A stretch of 64,000 nucleotides of DNA, taken from positions 191,122 through 255,121 of the forward strand of contig JAWKTI010000007.1 of assembly GCA_041399155.1 (NCBI GenBank), in the 5' to 3' direction. Below the pieces are notes generated by a model. It had not been told where the DNA came from, did not search any database, and saw only the letters and a list, made by a program, of their open reading frames with translations. Origin of the DNA: Zavarzinella sp. GTDB lineage: Bacteria; Planctomycetota; Planctomycetia; Gemmatales; Gemmataceae. A program made the translations under genes and the position numbers. Below are positions 1-9,454 of this stretch, one piece after another (position 1 is the stretch's first letter; each line of letters starts with the position of its first letter).

Positions 1-591
1 GGCCTGTTCGTGCCAGCAATTTCGCATCTGTGCTGGCATGGCCTGTTCAAAGCTTACCTGTTTCTGAATGCTGGCACCAGTGTGCGGGATCAGCGGACTG
101 CAACTTCACAGGCATCCCCCACACTCTCCCACGTGGTGCTGGGACTCATTGCTGGCATGGTGGGCGTGTTCGCTTTTTGTGGTATTACCAACCTGCCGAT
201 TCAATTAGCAGACACTCGTTGTCTGTTAATTCTGATGGTGCTGCTGGCATCATCCCACCTGGCAATCAAGACGCTCGCTCAGGGTCGCACCATCAGCTCC
301 GTATTCATCAGCATTCTGGCCAGTATCATGGTGGGGATTTGTTACGGCTTCAGCATCAGCCTGCTGGAACAATTGCTGCCCGCATTGAGTGCCATCCCAG
401 CGCAAGCAATGAATCCTGTATACTTTGCGGGGCTTGGCAGCTTTACCCTGGTGTGGCTGGCCATGCTGCTGGATCTTCCCGGAAAATTACAGGCCACCAC
501 TGCCTGGAAACGGCTGTACATGATGGCGTTAAATACCAGCCAGCCCCACCCACAGACAATTACAGCCATACGATCCGCCTACCAGATTTAA
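1..591 (+). CDS. dabB: DabB-type proton-conducting subunit (NuoL-like), C-terminal part
   Basis: The reading frame is open from the first base, so this is the C-terminal part of a longer gene. The start HLCWHGLFKAYLFLNAG matches the conserved segment of NuoL/MrpA-type proton-conducting subunits (His followed by FKAxLFLxAG). Several hydrophobic stretches follow, consistent with the last transmembrane helices. The stop lies 12 nt before the DabA gene, which has a clear AGGAGA ribosome binding site. In known DabAB systems the membrane subunit DabB uses the cation gradient to drive inorganic carbon uptake by DabA. The name rests mainly on that adjacency; the fragment alone would only be called a NuoL-like transporter end. 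It acts in the inner membrane. Confidence 0.8.
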   Translation, partial: GLFVPAISHLCWHGLFKAYLFLNAGTSVRDQRTATSQASPTLSHVVLGLIAGMVGVFAFCGITNLPIQLADTRCLLILMVLLASSHLAIKTLAQGRTISSVFISILASIMVGICYGFSISLLEQLLPALSAIPAQAMNPVYFAGLGSFTLVWLAMLLDLPGKLQATTAWKRLYMMALNTSQPHPQTITAIRSAYQI

Positions 592-603
592 CAGGAGAAA
601 ACC

Positions 604-2829
604 ATGAATATACTTGCAAATCAGTACACCCGCCAGCATACGAAAGCACTAGCAGGGCATCAGGCAATTTTCGATCTGATTGCCCGCGCTACCAACACGG
701 TTTCCCCTGTGTGGCCTTTGAAAAACTTCATTGCGGTCAACCCACTGCAAGGTTTAGAATACCTGCCCTTTGAGCAGGCTGTTGCCATCGCCAGACAGCA
801 ACATGCGATTCAGAATGAGCAGCAGGATGGGCGCGAGGCGGTCAATCGCCAAATGATTAAATGGTGCGGTGCCTATTTTGATGAAGGCCAGGCAACGTTT
901 CCGATTCCGGAGCGTGTCAAGGGTTTTTATTATGCGTTTGTACAGCTGGTGCGGTTCGATAAGAACTTAATTCGCACCCAGCAAGATCACGCACTGGTAA
1001 AAAATCTGCCGGAATCACCCATCCAGGCGATTGAGGACTCTCTCAGACAGCTTGAGATTCCCTCCGAAGATCAGGAAGAGTTTCTTCGGCAGTCTCTGGA
1101 GGCATTACCGGGCTGGTCTGGCTACGTGAAGTGGTTAGAACTCTATCCCACCCAGGGAAATGGGGTGCGTGCCTCTTTGATTGAATATCTGGCTGTTCGC
1201 CTGGTATTGACGCAGTTGTTGTGGCCAGCAGCAAGTGCGATCCCATGTGCTGTGCAGTCGACTGATTTGTCTTCACTTACCACTGCCGAACAAGGTTTCC
1301 GCCAGAAACTAATTCCCGAGTTGCTTCACAACAGTCAGCAGGAATTGCCCACGGAAACCGTGCGACCAGACGCCCAGTTCGTTTTTTGTATTGATGTGCG
1401 ATCTGAATCATTTCGGCGGGCAATTGAACAGATTGGAAATTACGAAACCCTGGGCTTTGCGGGCTTTTTCGGCATTCCAGTCGAAATTCATCCTTATGGG
1501 GAGCAGAACGCTTATGCGTCCTGTCCGGTATTGTTGAATCCTAAGCATCACATCCGTGAGCATGCAGATGATTCGCCAGAAACAATCAGAAAGCATGCTC
1601 GTGGCAATCGTTTACTTCGGCTGTTCAAGGATAGTTATACCCGCTTGAAATACAACTTTACCACCCCCTTTCTGCTGGCAGAAACCATTGGGCCGGTGCT
1701 GGGAATCAAGATGGTGTGCAAGTCGCTCTTCCCAAAGGTGACTGCAAAATTTGCCCGTTTGTTCCGGGGTGGGGTAGTGCCGGAAATCCAGGTCAAACCT
1801 TGTCTGGAAGGAATATCTACCACAGCACAAGTTGATTATGTGGAAACTGTGTTGCGAATGCTGGGCTTAACGGCAATCGAATCCCCATTTGTGATCTTCT
1901 GTGGGCATGGCAGCAGCACTGTGAACAACGCCTATGGTTCCGCACTGGATTGCGGCGCCTGTGGCGGAAATCACGGTGGGGGAAATGCCCGCATACTGGC
2001 CAGCATTCTGAACAACGTGATGGTGCGTGCCCACCTGACAGAGCGTGGGATTACGATCCGTCCCTACACGCTGTTTCTGGGTGCAGAGCACAACACCACG
2101 ACCGATGAAGTACAGTTTTATCTGCCCCGCCATGCCACCGAATGGGAACGCCAACAACTGGATGTGATCAAAGCTGATCTGGAACAGGCACGCAGCGTGA
2201 ATACGGGCAATCGTGCCCGCACGCTGGGTGCTGCTTGCCATCATCAACATGCCATTGCCGAAACCAGCCGCCGGAGCGTAGACTGGGCAGAAACCCGCCC
2301 CGAGTGGGGCCTGGCCAGAAATGCTGCTTTTATTGTCGGTTCTCGTCGATTAACCCAGTCGCTGGATCTGGAAGGACGGTGCTTTCTTCATTCCTATGAC
2401 TGGATGAATGATCCGGATGGGACGCAGCTCACCACAATTCTGACCGCACCGATGGTGGTGGCACAATGGATCAACAGCCAGTATCTGTTTTCCACGCTCG
2501 ATCCCGTGAATTATGGTGGTGGCAGCAAAATCACCCAGAACATTACAGGCAAGATCGGAGCGATGCAGGGAAATGCCAGCGATTTAATGCACGGCTTGCC
2601 GTATCAATCAGTCTACTCGAAACATGGCACCCCATACCACGAGCCAATGCGACTGCTGACAGTAGTCCATGCACCATGCACCATGCTGGATGGGATCATT
2701 CAATCGCAAGCTGTTCTGCAGAAGCTGTTTGGCAATGGTTGGGTGAATCTGGTGTGTATCGATCCCACCGATCAGCGTGCCTACCACTTGCAGCGGGACT
2801 TTCGCTGGGAGGCGATCAATCCTGAGTAA
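604..2829 (+). CDS. dabA: DabA inorganic carbon uptake subunit (DUF2309/UPF0753)
   Basis: This 741-residue protein belongs to the DUF2309 family, the zinc-binding, carbonic-anhydrase-like subunit of the DabAB carbon-concentrating transporter. The expected metal and catalytic residues are visible: FCIDVRSE gives C262 and D264, FCGHGSS gives H435, and DCGACGGNHGGG gives C450. The spacing C-x-D and H-15-C is the same as in the characterised Halothiobacillus protein (C351, D353, H524, C539). It probably sits on the cytoplasmic face of the membrane with DabB, converting CO2 to bicarbonate vectorially. The start is the ATG at 604, preceded by AGGAGA. The length is in the range usual for the family. 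The identification is firm; the physiological role in this organism is inferred. Confidence 0.94.
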   Translation: MNILANQYTRQHTKALAGHQAIFDLIARATNTVSPVWPLKNFIAVNPLQGLEYLPFEQAVAIARQQHAIQNEQQDGREAVNRQMIKWCGAYFDEGQATFPIPERVKGFYYAFVQLVRFDKNLIRTQQDHALVKNLPESPIQAIEDSLRQLEIPSEDQEEFLRQSLEALPGWSGYVKWLELYPTQGNGVRASLIEYLAVRLVLTQLLWPAASAIPCAVQSTDLSSLTTAEQGFRQKLIPELLHNSQQELPTETVRPDAQFVFCIDVRSESFRRAIEQIGNYETLGFAGFFGIPVEIHPYGEQNAYASCPVLLNPKHHIREHADDSPETIRKHARGNRLLRLFKDSYTRLKYNFTTPFLLAETIGPVLGIKMVCKSLFPKVTAKFARLFRGGVVPEIQVKPCLEGISTTAQVDYVETVLRMLGLTAIESPFVIFCGHGSSTVNNAYGSALDCGACGGNHGGGNARILASILNNVMVRAHLTERGITIRPYTLFLGAEHNTTTDEVQFYLPRHATEWERQQLDVIKADLEQARSVNTGNRARTLGAACHHQHAIAETSRRSVDWAETRPEWGLARNAAFIVGSRRLTQSLDLEGRCFLHSYDWMNDPDGTQLTTILTAPMVVAQWINSQYLFSTLDPVNYGGGSKITQNITGKIGAMQGNASDLMHGLPYQSVYSKHGTPYHEPMRLLTVVHAPCTMLDGIIQSQAVLQKLFGNGWVNLVCIDPTDQRAYHLQRDFRWEAINPE

Positions 2830-2847
2830 TTTTTCATGGTAGCTCTG

Positions 2848-3723
2848 TTATTGATTGCTGGTCAATCTTTTCCGCACCACGGTGACCTGTTGTGCGGCCT
2901 TCAGTTGATCTGCACCCACATGATCATGAAAGACCAGTAGTTTTTCCAGGCCGCCATCCGCACAGGTGCGTTCGAAGATCATCGGCTGGTGGTACATCGG
3001 CCATTCGGCAAAGCAGAGCACCGCCTCATCTCCGTTGCCTTCCTGCCACGAGATTGCCGAAGTATACAGATTGGGTGAACTCCAAAGATGCCCACTGAGC
3101 ATCAGGCCGTTGCCAAGATCCTGTGGCCAGACGTTCTTCTGAAACTCCAGCGACAAGCATAACGAAGTGGGGGATTCCGCACCAGTATCGGCAGGTCGTG
3201 GTACGGATGTTGTGGTTGCGACACCTGGCTTCCATATCTCAGCAGTTTCGATGGTGTTTTCACGCCATGCCAGCGGAATCTGCCTGCGGGAAACATTCAA
3301 TTGTGCACTGATTGGATAATGATTCCCACCTGCACGGCACCACCACTGTGGGAACCGTTCCAGGAATTGATTATCCAGTTGCTCGTAGCCGTTGGGATAT
3401 TGTTTGATGAAGTCGTAGTAATTGAAATCGGGCACGGTGCGAATTGCCTGCAGCCAGTTCAACTGTAAGACGCAGGCTGAAATCGCTTTGGGTTTGGGTG
3501 TTTTTGATCGGGCTTTTGCAGGCAAGCCAACAATCTCTACCACCATTTGAGAATAGTTCTGTTGAAAATCAAACACCAGTTGGGTGGCCCGTTCTGGCAG
3601 CGGATCGTTGATCATGGCTGCAAGAATCGGCAGTAACTGCTGCTCGATCTGCAGCAATCGTTGATCAAGAATATCAGCGTAGGGTGCCATCTGGATGATT
3701 GCAGAAAAATCAAGAAACGACAC
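2848..3723 (-). CDS. hypothetical protein, third gene of a reverse operon
   Basis: I do not recognise a family in this 291-residue protein. It has no signal peptide and no obvious membrane segment; the sequence is mixed, with several Trp-rich patches (for example FPQWWCRAGG and WSSPNLY) and a C-terminal half with the look of a beta-rich fold. The frame begins with GTG at 3723; an ATG lies 11 codons later, and neither has a convincing ribosome binding site. It starts 24 nt after the stop of the secreted CxxC protein gene, so it is probably the last gene of a three-gene operon with that protein and the TPR protein. It converges with dabA, separated by only 18 bp. No function is proposed. Confidence 0.7.
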   Translation of the reverse strand: MSFLDFSAIIQMAPYADILDQRLLQIEQQLLPILAAMINDPLPERATQLVFDFQQNYSQMVVEIVGLPAKARSKTPKPKAISACVLQLNWLQAIRTVPDFNYYDFIKQYPNGYEQLDNQFLERFPQWWCRAGGNHYPISAQLNVSRRQIPLAWRENTIETAEIWKPGVATTTSVPRPADTGAESPTSLCLSLEFQKNVWPQDLGNGLMLSGHLWSSPNLYTSAISWQEGNGDEAVLCFAEWPMYHQPMIFERTCADGGLEKLLVFHDHVGADQLKAAQQVTVVRKRLTSNQ

Positions 3724-3746
3724 GGGAACCGTATTATTCGCAGCCT

Positions 3747-4289
3747 TTACTTTTTCCAGAAGGTGCCGAGTTTCTGTTCAATTTCGGTCAGTTGTTTCTC
3801 AGTTAGCTGATCGACTTTCAGTGCGTAGTTATGGACCACTTTTTTGTTATTGAACATCAGGATGGTAATGTCGGCCTGTTCTGCCAACAGGTATGCAGGT
3901 GGGCCAACAGGATCATCAAAGACACCCGTGGGGGTTGATTTCAGGCCTGTTTCTTTGGTCCATTTGCCCAGTTCATCCTGAGAAATGGTTTTTTCACCCA
4001 GAACGGTCAGCCAGCATTTCGGCCCACCCATTGCAATAGCCTGTGCGTCAATTTTCTGCATCAGTTTCGCCATCTGGCCGGAAACCGTGCGTGCAAAGAC
4101 GATCACGCCTGGCTTTTCAGCGGTTTCACAGACATAACAGGTAAGCTGGCCGCGTTCTGGTCCACTGGAAACCAGAAAACTGTAGGGCCCAGGCCGCTGT
4201 CCCACCTGTGGGCCAGAAACCAGTGGATCGGCAGCAAAGCTGATAGCTGAGATGCTCAGCAAAAGGGCGGATGTTAAAAGAACTTTCAT
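3747..4289 (-). CDS. secreted thioredoxin-like protein with CxxC motif
   Basis: The protein starts with a clear signal peptide (MKVLLTSALLLSISAISFAA) followed by about 160 residues. A CYVC motif (C51 and C54 counted from this start) sits at the head of a hydrophobic strand (PGVIVFART), the arrangement seen in thioredoxin-fold proteins, and a further segment ITILMFNNKKVV resembles the late strands of that fold. I chose the ATG at 4289, preceded by GAGAG; the frame also extends to a TTG at 4316 that overlaps the end of the upstream TPR gene. The overlap or near-abutment suggests co-transcription with that gene. A redox or disulfide role outside the cytoplasm is an inference from the CxxC motif. 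Confidence 0.75.
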   Translation of the reverse strand: MKVLLTSALLLSISAISFAADPLVSGPQVGQRPGPYSFLVSSGPERGQLTCYVCETAEKPGVIVFARTVSGQMAKLMQKIDAQAIAMGGPKCWLTVLGEKTISQDELGKWTKETGLKSTPTGVFDDPVGPPAYLLAEQADITILMFNNKKVVHNYALKVDQLTEKQLTEIEQKLGTFWKK

Positions 4290-4312
4290 GAAACTCTCGC
4301 GATGAAAAATAC

Positions 4313-5992
4313 TCAATCAGATGAACTTGCGGTTGTGGCAGGCTTGGAAGGCAGGGTAATTCGTTGAGCCTTTTTCGAAAGCCCTTCACGAATTCGTTGA
4401 ATATCCAGTGGGTCGGCATTTTTCCACAGCCGACTGGCCAAAGCGGCAAAACGGTTCGCTTCTTCGGTTCTGCCCAGTCGCTGGCACAACACTTCCATGC
4501 CCAGTGCGGCACGCACGCTGCCCGAATCGTGGGCAAGAGCTTCCAGAAACGCTTCTTCTGCCTGCACAGCATCGCCCGCTTCCAGTGCACCCACACCCCA
4601 CGATTCCATGTAATAGCCACCACCCCCCCAGGCATGGTGACTGTAGTCGGCAATTGTTTTATCCACTGCTTTTTTCAGCAGTTTCAGACCAGCATCGCCA
4701 TCATTGGTTAAGCAGGCCAGGCGACCCTGCATTTCCAGATAGCGTAACTCCAGGCGACGATCCGATTTTCGTTTTGCCTGGGCTTCTTTTAACACATCGA
4801 CCTGCTTTTTCAAACGATCCACATCGCCTTTTTCCACTGCCACCAAGGCAGAGAAATAGGCCGCCATCGTTTTATCGCTGCGTTGTTGCTGGCCGATGAT
4901 CTTTTCTGCTTCTTCCCACTGGTGCCTGCCCAAAGCAATCCGGAAAAATGGGAAGTTAAACTTATAGTTGTAAGATTCGCAAAGTTTGCGGTGCAATTCC
5001 GCTTCCGAATAACGCCCATCGTGCAACAGGCTCAACATCAACGTTTCCATATGGTGGGAGAATTGATGGTCCTGGGTGTTCTTGACACCCTGCACTTCGT
5101 GGTATTGGCGTTGCAGTTCAATTGCTTTCGCAGATCGGTCTGTTGTTTTGTCCCACTTGCCAATCCGCATGGCCAGGTGGGCCTGCATGTGCCAGGCGTG
5201 GGGAAGCCCAGGCGATGAGGCAATGTAACCTTCCGCATAGGGCCAGCCTAACGCAGGCCGACGCGAACCTTCATAAAAGTGAACCAGTTCGTGGTTGGAA
5301 CCAGGGTGCAGCGGATTGATTTTCAGCAACGCTTTGTGAAAAGGCACCCCGTCTTTCGATCCACCGTGGCTCCCACCGTGGATCGCTGCACGGGCAAACC
5401 AAGCCTCTTCATCATCATCGTAAATCGTCAGCATGTCGTTCAGGGTGGCGATGGCTGCATTTCGCTTCGCTTCCAGTGTGGTGTTTTTATCACCTTCCAA
5501 CAGGCCTTTTTCCTGCAACTTCGCCTTGATAATCAACTGTTCACGGTGGGGAGCAAGCGGCATTTTCTCCTGTGCCTTTTTCAGGGCATCGGTGGCCAGT
5601 TGCTTCCGCCAGCGTTCCAGCCCGTTATGCAGGATCAGCCAGGCGTAGGCACAGTCCGGATCGTGCCGAAGTGCCGTTTCTGCCGACCGAACCGCTTCGA
5701 TGTAAACGTAAGAATAATAATACCCCAATGCCTGATCGACGTATGCCTGGCACTTGTCCGATGTGGTACCCACGCGGTACTTGTACAGGCAAAGATTATC
5801 GATGAGCACTGCCGGAGCCAGTTTACTCATCGGTAGCCTTTCATCCAGTACCACGACTACCATAGATGGTGCGGTCAGCGGGATGACATCCGGCACCTTG
5901 TTGCTTGCGGGTGCGGTATCGGCGGGGGTTCTTTGTGCCAGTGACTGATTCAGTGTGATCAGGCACAAACACAGTGCTATGCGGTGCATCAT
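4313..5992 (-). CDS. secreted TPR-repeat protein
   Basis: This 559-residue protein begins with a short signal peptide (MMHRIALCLCLITLNQSLAQ) and then carries several helical repeats typical of tetratricopeptide proteins, for example around YYYSYVYIEAVRSAETALRH, the segment with DPDCAYAWLILHNGLERW, and the C-terminal ALEAGDAVQAEEAFLEALAH and RAALGMEVLCQRLGRTEEAN. Such proteins usually act as protein-binding scaffolds. It is the first gene of a probable operon with the secreted CxxC protein (about 24 nt away) and an unknown protein. The divergent amidohydrolase gene starts about 150 bp away, so promoters for both probably lie between 5993 and 6144. The specific partner is unknown. Confidence 0.85.
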   Translation of the reverse strand: MMHRIALCLCLITLNQSLAQRTPADTAPASNKVPDVIPLTAPSMVVVVLDERLPMSKLAPAVLIDNLCLYKYRVGTTSDKCQAYVDQALGYYYSYVYIEAVRSAETALRHDPDCAYAWLILHNGLERWRKQLATDALKKAQEKMPLAPHREQLIIKAKLQEKGLLEGDKNTTLEAKRNAAIATLNDMLTIYDDDEEAWFARAAIHGGSHGGSKDGVPFHKALLKINPLHPGSNHELVHFYEGSRRPALGWPYAEGYIASSPGLPHAWHMQAHLAMRIGKWDKTTDRSAKAIELQRQYHEVQGVKNTQDHQFSHHMETLMLSLLHDGRYSEAELHRKLCESYNYKFNFPFFRIALGRHQWEEAEKIIGQQQRSDKTMAAYFSALVAVEKGDVDRLKKQVDVLKEAQAKRKSDRRLELRYLEMQGRLACLTNDGDAGLKLLKKAVDKTIADYSHHAWGGGGYYMESWGVGALEAGDAVQAEEAFLEALAHDSGSVRAALGMEVLCQRLGRTEEANRFAALASRLWKNADPLDIQRIREGLSKKAQRITLPSKPATTASSSD

Positions 5993-6144
5993 CGTTGAAT
6001 TCTCAACGTGCGAGGATTATGGATGTTTACCACATGATAACGCCAATCCAAAAGTTTGGCGCATTGATGATAAACTTTTCATCAAATGGATATATCTTAT
6101 CCGTTCGGTGAAAATTATTGTAACCAATTGTCACCCGACTTGGA

Positions 6145-7350
6145 ATGACAAAATTGTTAGAAACTGGTGTTGCTGCCCATTGGATCCTGCCCGCGACAGG
6201 TCATGTGGTGCCAAATGCGGAAATCGTTGTCCGCGATGGCTTGATTGCGGAACTGAAACCGATGGCCGCACCACCCGAAGGTGGGGGCACCACGATTGTG
6301 CTGCCGGGGCTGGTGAACGCCCACACGCACCTCGATTTGTCGACGCTTCGTATTCCGGTGACAGCAAAAAAACCAGTCGACTGGCTGCACCGTGTGGTGC
6401 AGGCCCGTACCCAGGATCAGCCCGGTGATGCTGCCCAACGAATCCATGCCGGGGTGCTGGAATTGCTCGATTTCGGTGTCACGCTGGTGGGCGATATCTC
6501 CTCTGGCGGTCTGACGAGCGAGTTATTCCCCACCCTGCCGATGTGGGGCGTCGTTTTTCATGAAATTCTTGGCCTGAGCGACGCACGTGGCAATCATTTC
6601 TGGCAGCAGATGATCAAACGTCTGCACGAATATCCCGCCACAGACAACTGGCAGTGGGGCATCAGTCCCCATGCACCGTACAGCACGCACCGACAGCTCA
6701 TTGAGGCAGCCGCACGGCTCGATATTGGTCCCGTGTGCATCCACCTGGCAGAATTTTCCTGTGAAAAATCGTTGCTGGAAGAAAATTCAGGTGAATTGGC
6801 GCGATTTTTGCAGGAAATCAATCTTTGGCACCCTGCTAATCTGGCACCACACTGGGAGTGGATTCGCTGGAAACTGCGACGTGCCAGCCAGGCGATCTAC
6901 GTTCATGCGAATTATTTACCCAGAACACCTGCTTTTCATCATAACGAAGCGGTTATATACTGCCCACGCACGCACCAGGCCTTTGGGCATCCGAAATACC
7001 CACTGTCGGAACTGCTGCAGGCTCAGGTGAAGGTGGCACTAGGGACCGATTCCCACGCATCGACACCGAATCTGGACCCACTGGCAGAAGCGTGCCTGGT
7101 GCGGCAGCAGTTTCCCGACATCCCACCGGAAATGATTCTGCAGATGATCACGCGGTGGGGAGCGGAAATGCTGGGTTTTGCCCACTGCACCGGAAGTCTG
7201 GAAGTGGGCAAATCAGCCGATCTGGTCATGATTCAGGCCCCCACCCGATTGAAAACGGTCGACGAAGTGTACCATTTTCTCTTTTCAGGTGCGGCCATCG
7301 GCCTCCCACGCACCACCATGTGGCGGGGAAAGTGGCGACGGCGTGAATAA
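6145..7350 (+). CDS. amidohydrolase-superfamily metal-dependent hydrolase
   Basis: The 401-residue protein has the layout of the amidohydrolase superfamily subgroup containing cytosine deaminase, guanine deaminase and S-adenosylhomocysteine deaminase. Metal ligands can be placed: NAHTHLD gives H60 and H62, IHLAE gives H200, YVHANYL gives H254 and GTDSHAS gives D302. The C-terminal GSLEVGKSADLVMI motif, which closes the beta-sandwich domain of these enzymes, is intact. The ATG at 6145 follows a TGGA stretch. It is transcribed divergently from the TPR gene and convergent with the sulfatase gene. The substrate cannot be read from the sequence; deamination of a nucleobase or related amine is the most likely reaction. 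It is expected to be cytoplasmic, with no signal peptide. Confidence 0.88.
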   Translation: MTKLLETGVAAHWILPATGHVVPNAEIVVRDGLIAELKPMAAPPEGGGTTIVLPGLVNAHTHLDLSTLRIPVTAKKPVDWLHRVVQARTQDQPGDAAQRIHAGVLELLDFGVTLVGDISSGGLTSELFPTLPMWGVVFHEILGLSDARGNHFWQQMIKRLHEYPATDNWQWGISPHAPYSTHRQLIEAAARLDIGPVCIHLAEFSCEKSLLEENSGELARFLQEINLWHPANLAPHWEWIRWKLRRASQAIYVHANYLPRTPAFHHNEAVIYCPRTHQAFGHPKYPLSELLQAQVKVALGTDSHASTPNLDPLAEACLVRQQFPDIPPEMILQMITRWGAEMLGFAHCTGSLEVGKSADLVMIQAPTRLKTVDEVYHFLFSGAAIGLPRTTMWRGKWRRRE

Positions 7351-7397
7351 AATTGTTGCTGATTCAGTACTGTTCGAACAATCAGAATTGAGTGTAG

Positions 7398-9278
7398 TCA
7401 CTCTTTCATGTCAAACCATGTTTTCAAGATTTTGTCTTTGCTGTCTTTCAGGCTGAATTTCTGCACGGTCACGGTTCCTGTTGAGTTGGCGGGGTCCAGT
7501 CGAAGTGCGGTCAATGGCTTCTCCGTAGGAAGTTTAATCTGATAAGTGTGGAACTTCTGATCATGAGTAATCGAAAAGGTGACTGATCGATCCCGATGAA
7601 AGTTGGGGGCTTCTGCGGTTGCCCAAAACACCTGTCCAATACCTTTGGCATCCGATGACAAGGAAATTTCCAAGGTATACGGCCCAGCTCCTTTGGGGAT
7701 TTTTCTGGTGATGATGTAGGGGTCTTTGCCACTGGAAACAATCTGCAACATCTCAGGTTTCAAGGTCAAGGCAGCATCTTTACTCGCAGACCATTCACCT
7801 GCTGGAGATTGTGGTTTTCGATAAGCAGGATTGGCACGTGGGATTACTGCATCTGTATCTTTCAGGAATGTGGTGATCTGTTTATTCAATTCATCCACTA
7901 ATTGTGGCTGTGATGAGACGAGGTTTTTCTGTTCGCCGATATCTTCTTTCAGGTTGTAAAGTTCCAACCGATCACTGCCATCATCATTGTCAGCAAAAAA
8001 CCGAATCAGTTTCCAATCCCCCTGACGAACCCAGGTCGCTGGGCGGAATCCGTCGATATCCCCACGCCCACCATGTGGGAAATGGCAAAAGATTCGTTTG
8101 CGATCTACTTCCCCACCGGTGAAGGCTGCGGAAACATCAACGCCGTCGAAATTACACTCTTTGGGCTTTGGAATACCAGCCATTGTCAATAACGTTGGAA
8201 ACAGATCGGTACTTTGCACAATAGTATCGCTGTTGCTTGCTGGTTTGGTTTTACCTGGCCACACTACCAGCATCGGAACATGGGTACCACCTTCGTAATT
8301 ACTGGCTTTCCCACTGCGAAACGGGGCATTACTGGTAACTGGAATTTCTTTGTATTGTGCGTTATTGCTTGCTTCTCTGGCAACATTGTGCCAGCCACCA
8401 TTATCGCTGGTAAAAATGATGATTGTTTTCTCCAGAAGCTTTTGCTTTTCTAATTCAGCCACAATCAGACCGATCGAATCGTCCAGACTTCTCACCATCG
8501 CTGCATAAACAGGGTTTCGCTGTCCGCTTTTCGGATCCATCCGTTTTGCCGCTTCCTCGATGTACTCTTTTTTGCCCATCCACGGCGAATGAACACCAAA
8601 TGCCCAGTAATTGACAAAAAATGGGCGATCTTTGTTTTCTGCGATGAATTTCGCGGCTTCTGCACCCATCCGATCGTCAATATGATCACCTGGTTTCCCT
8701 TGTCCCGGCCACCAACGCCAAGGGGCAAAGTAGCCATTGGCACCACCAGGCCCCGGACCGGCCATGTGGGGCAAATCGACATCAAATCCGTGCTGCAATG
8801 GCGAATAAGGCTCTTGACCCAGATGCCACTTTCCGAAGTGCCCAGTGCGATAGCCGGCATCCTTCAACACTTCTGCAATCGTGGTGTATTCCGTTTTTAG
8901 CCTGGTGATCGAATCGGCAACGAGCACTCGGGCATTCGGATTGCCAGAAACGAGTTGCTTTTTCAGTTGCACCTGTGGAAGATGACAGGCGGGGGCTGTA
9001 ATGCCAATCCGTGCGGGATGGAGACCCGTCAGAATGCTGCTGCGAGTCGGCGAACACAATGGGCTTGCAGAATAAGCATTGCTCAATTTCAGTCCGCGTT
9101 TCGCAAGGGCATCTAAATGTGGTGTTTTGTGAAATTTACTTCCATAACAACCAATATCGTGCCCACCGAGGTCATCTGCAAGGATCAACACAATATTTGG
9201 GCGGTCTGCTGATATCGCTGGTGCAAGATGCATAGTGATAGTGAAGCCGGCAGCCATCAGAAAACGTAGTAATTGCAT
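7398..9278 (-). CDS. secreted arylsulfatase-type sulfatase
   Basis: A type I sulfatase of 626 residues. A signal peptide precedes RPNIVLILADDLGG, which supplies the metal-binding aspartates D35 and D36. The formylglycine signature CSPTRSS places the residue to be converted at C75. Further hallmarks are HFGKWHLG and TSDNGGW. The last 120 or so residues form an extra beta-rich domain after the usual sulfatase core. Maturation requires a formylglycine-generating enzyme, not seen in this window. The start ATG is preceded by GGAAGGA. Such enzymes are abundant in planctomycetes, where they remove sulfate from polysaccharides in the periplasm or outside the cell; the particular substrate is unknown. 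Confidence 0.94.
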   Translation of the reverse strand: MQLLRFLMAAGFTITMHLAPAISADRPNIVLILADDLGGHDIGCYGSKFHKTPHLDALAKRGLKLSNAYSASPLCSPTRSSILTGLHPARIGITAPACHLPQVQLKKQLVSGNPNARVLVADSITRLKTEYTTIAEVLKDAGYRTGHFGKWHLGQEPYSPLQHGFDVDLPHMAGPGPGGANGYFAPWRWWPGQGKPGDHIDDRMGAEAAKFIAENKDRPFFVNYWAFGVHSPWMGKKEYIEEAAKRMDPKSGQRNPVYAAMVRSLDDSIGLIVAELEKQKLLEKTIIIFTSDNGGWHNVAREASNNAQYKEIPVTSNAPFRSGKASNYEGGTHVPMLVVWPGKTKPASNSDTIVQSTDLFPTLLTMAGIPKPKECNFDGVDVSAAFTGGEVDRKRIFCHFPHGGRGDIDGFRPATWVRQGDWKLIRFFADNDDGSDRLELYNLKEDIGEQKNLVSSQPQLVDELNKQITTFLKDTDAVIPRANPAYRKPQSPAGEWSASKDAALTLKPEMLQIVSSGKDPYIITRKIPKGAGPYTLEISLSSDAKGIGQVFWATAEAPNFHRDRSVTFSITHDQKFHTYQIKLPTEKPLTALRLDPANSTGTVTVQKFSLKDSKDKILKTWFDMKE

Positions 9279-9454
9279 TCTTCCTTCCCTTTTGTGGGAG
9301 CGAACCCGCAGTAGCTTTTTCAGATAATTCGGTGGGAATTCAGTATTTTAGGCAACCGTGTAAAATTACGATAGTACCAGCCACCATTGGTATGGTACAG
9401 GATTCTCCTTAATCCTTATGCAGTAAGTAGTTAAACCACAGCAGGAGGGGGCAG

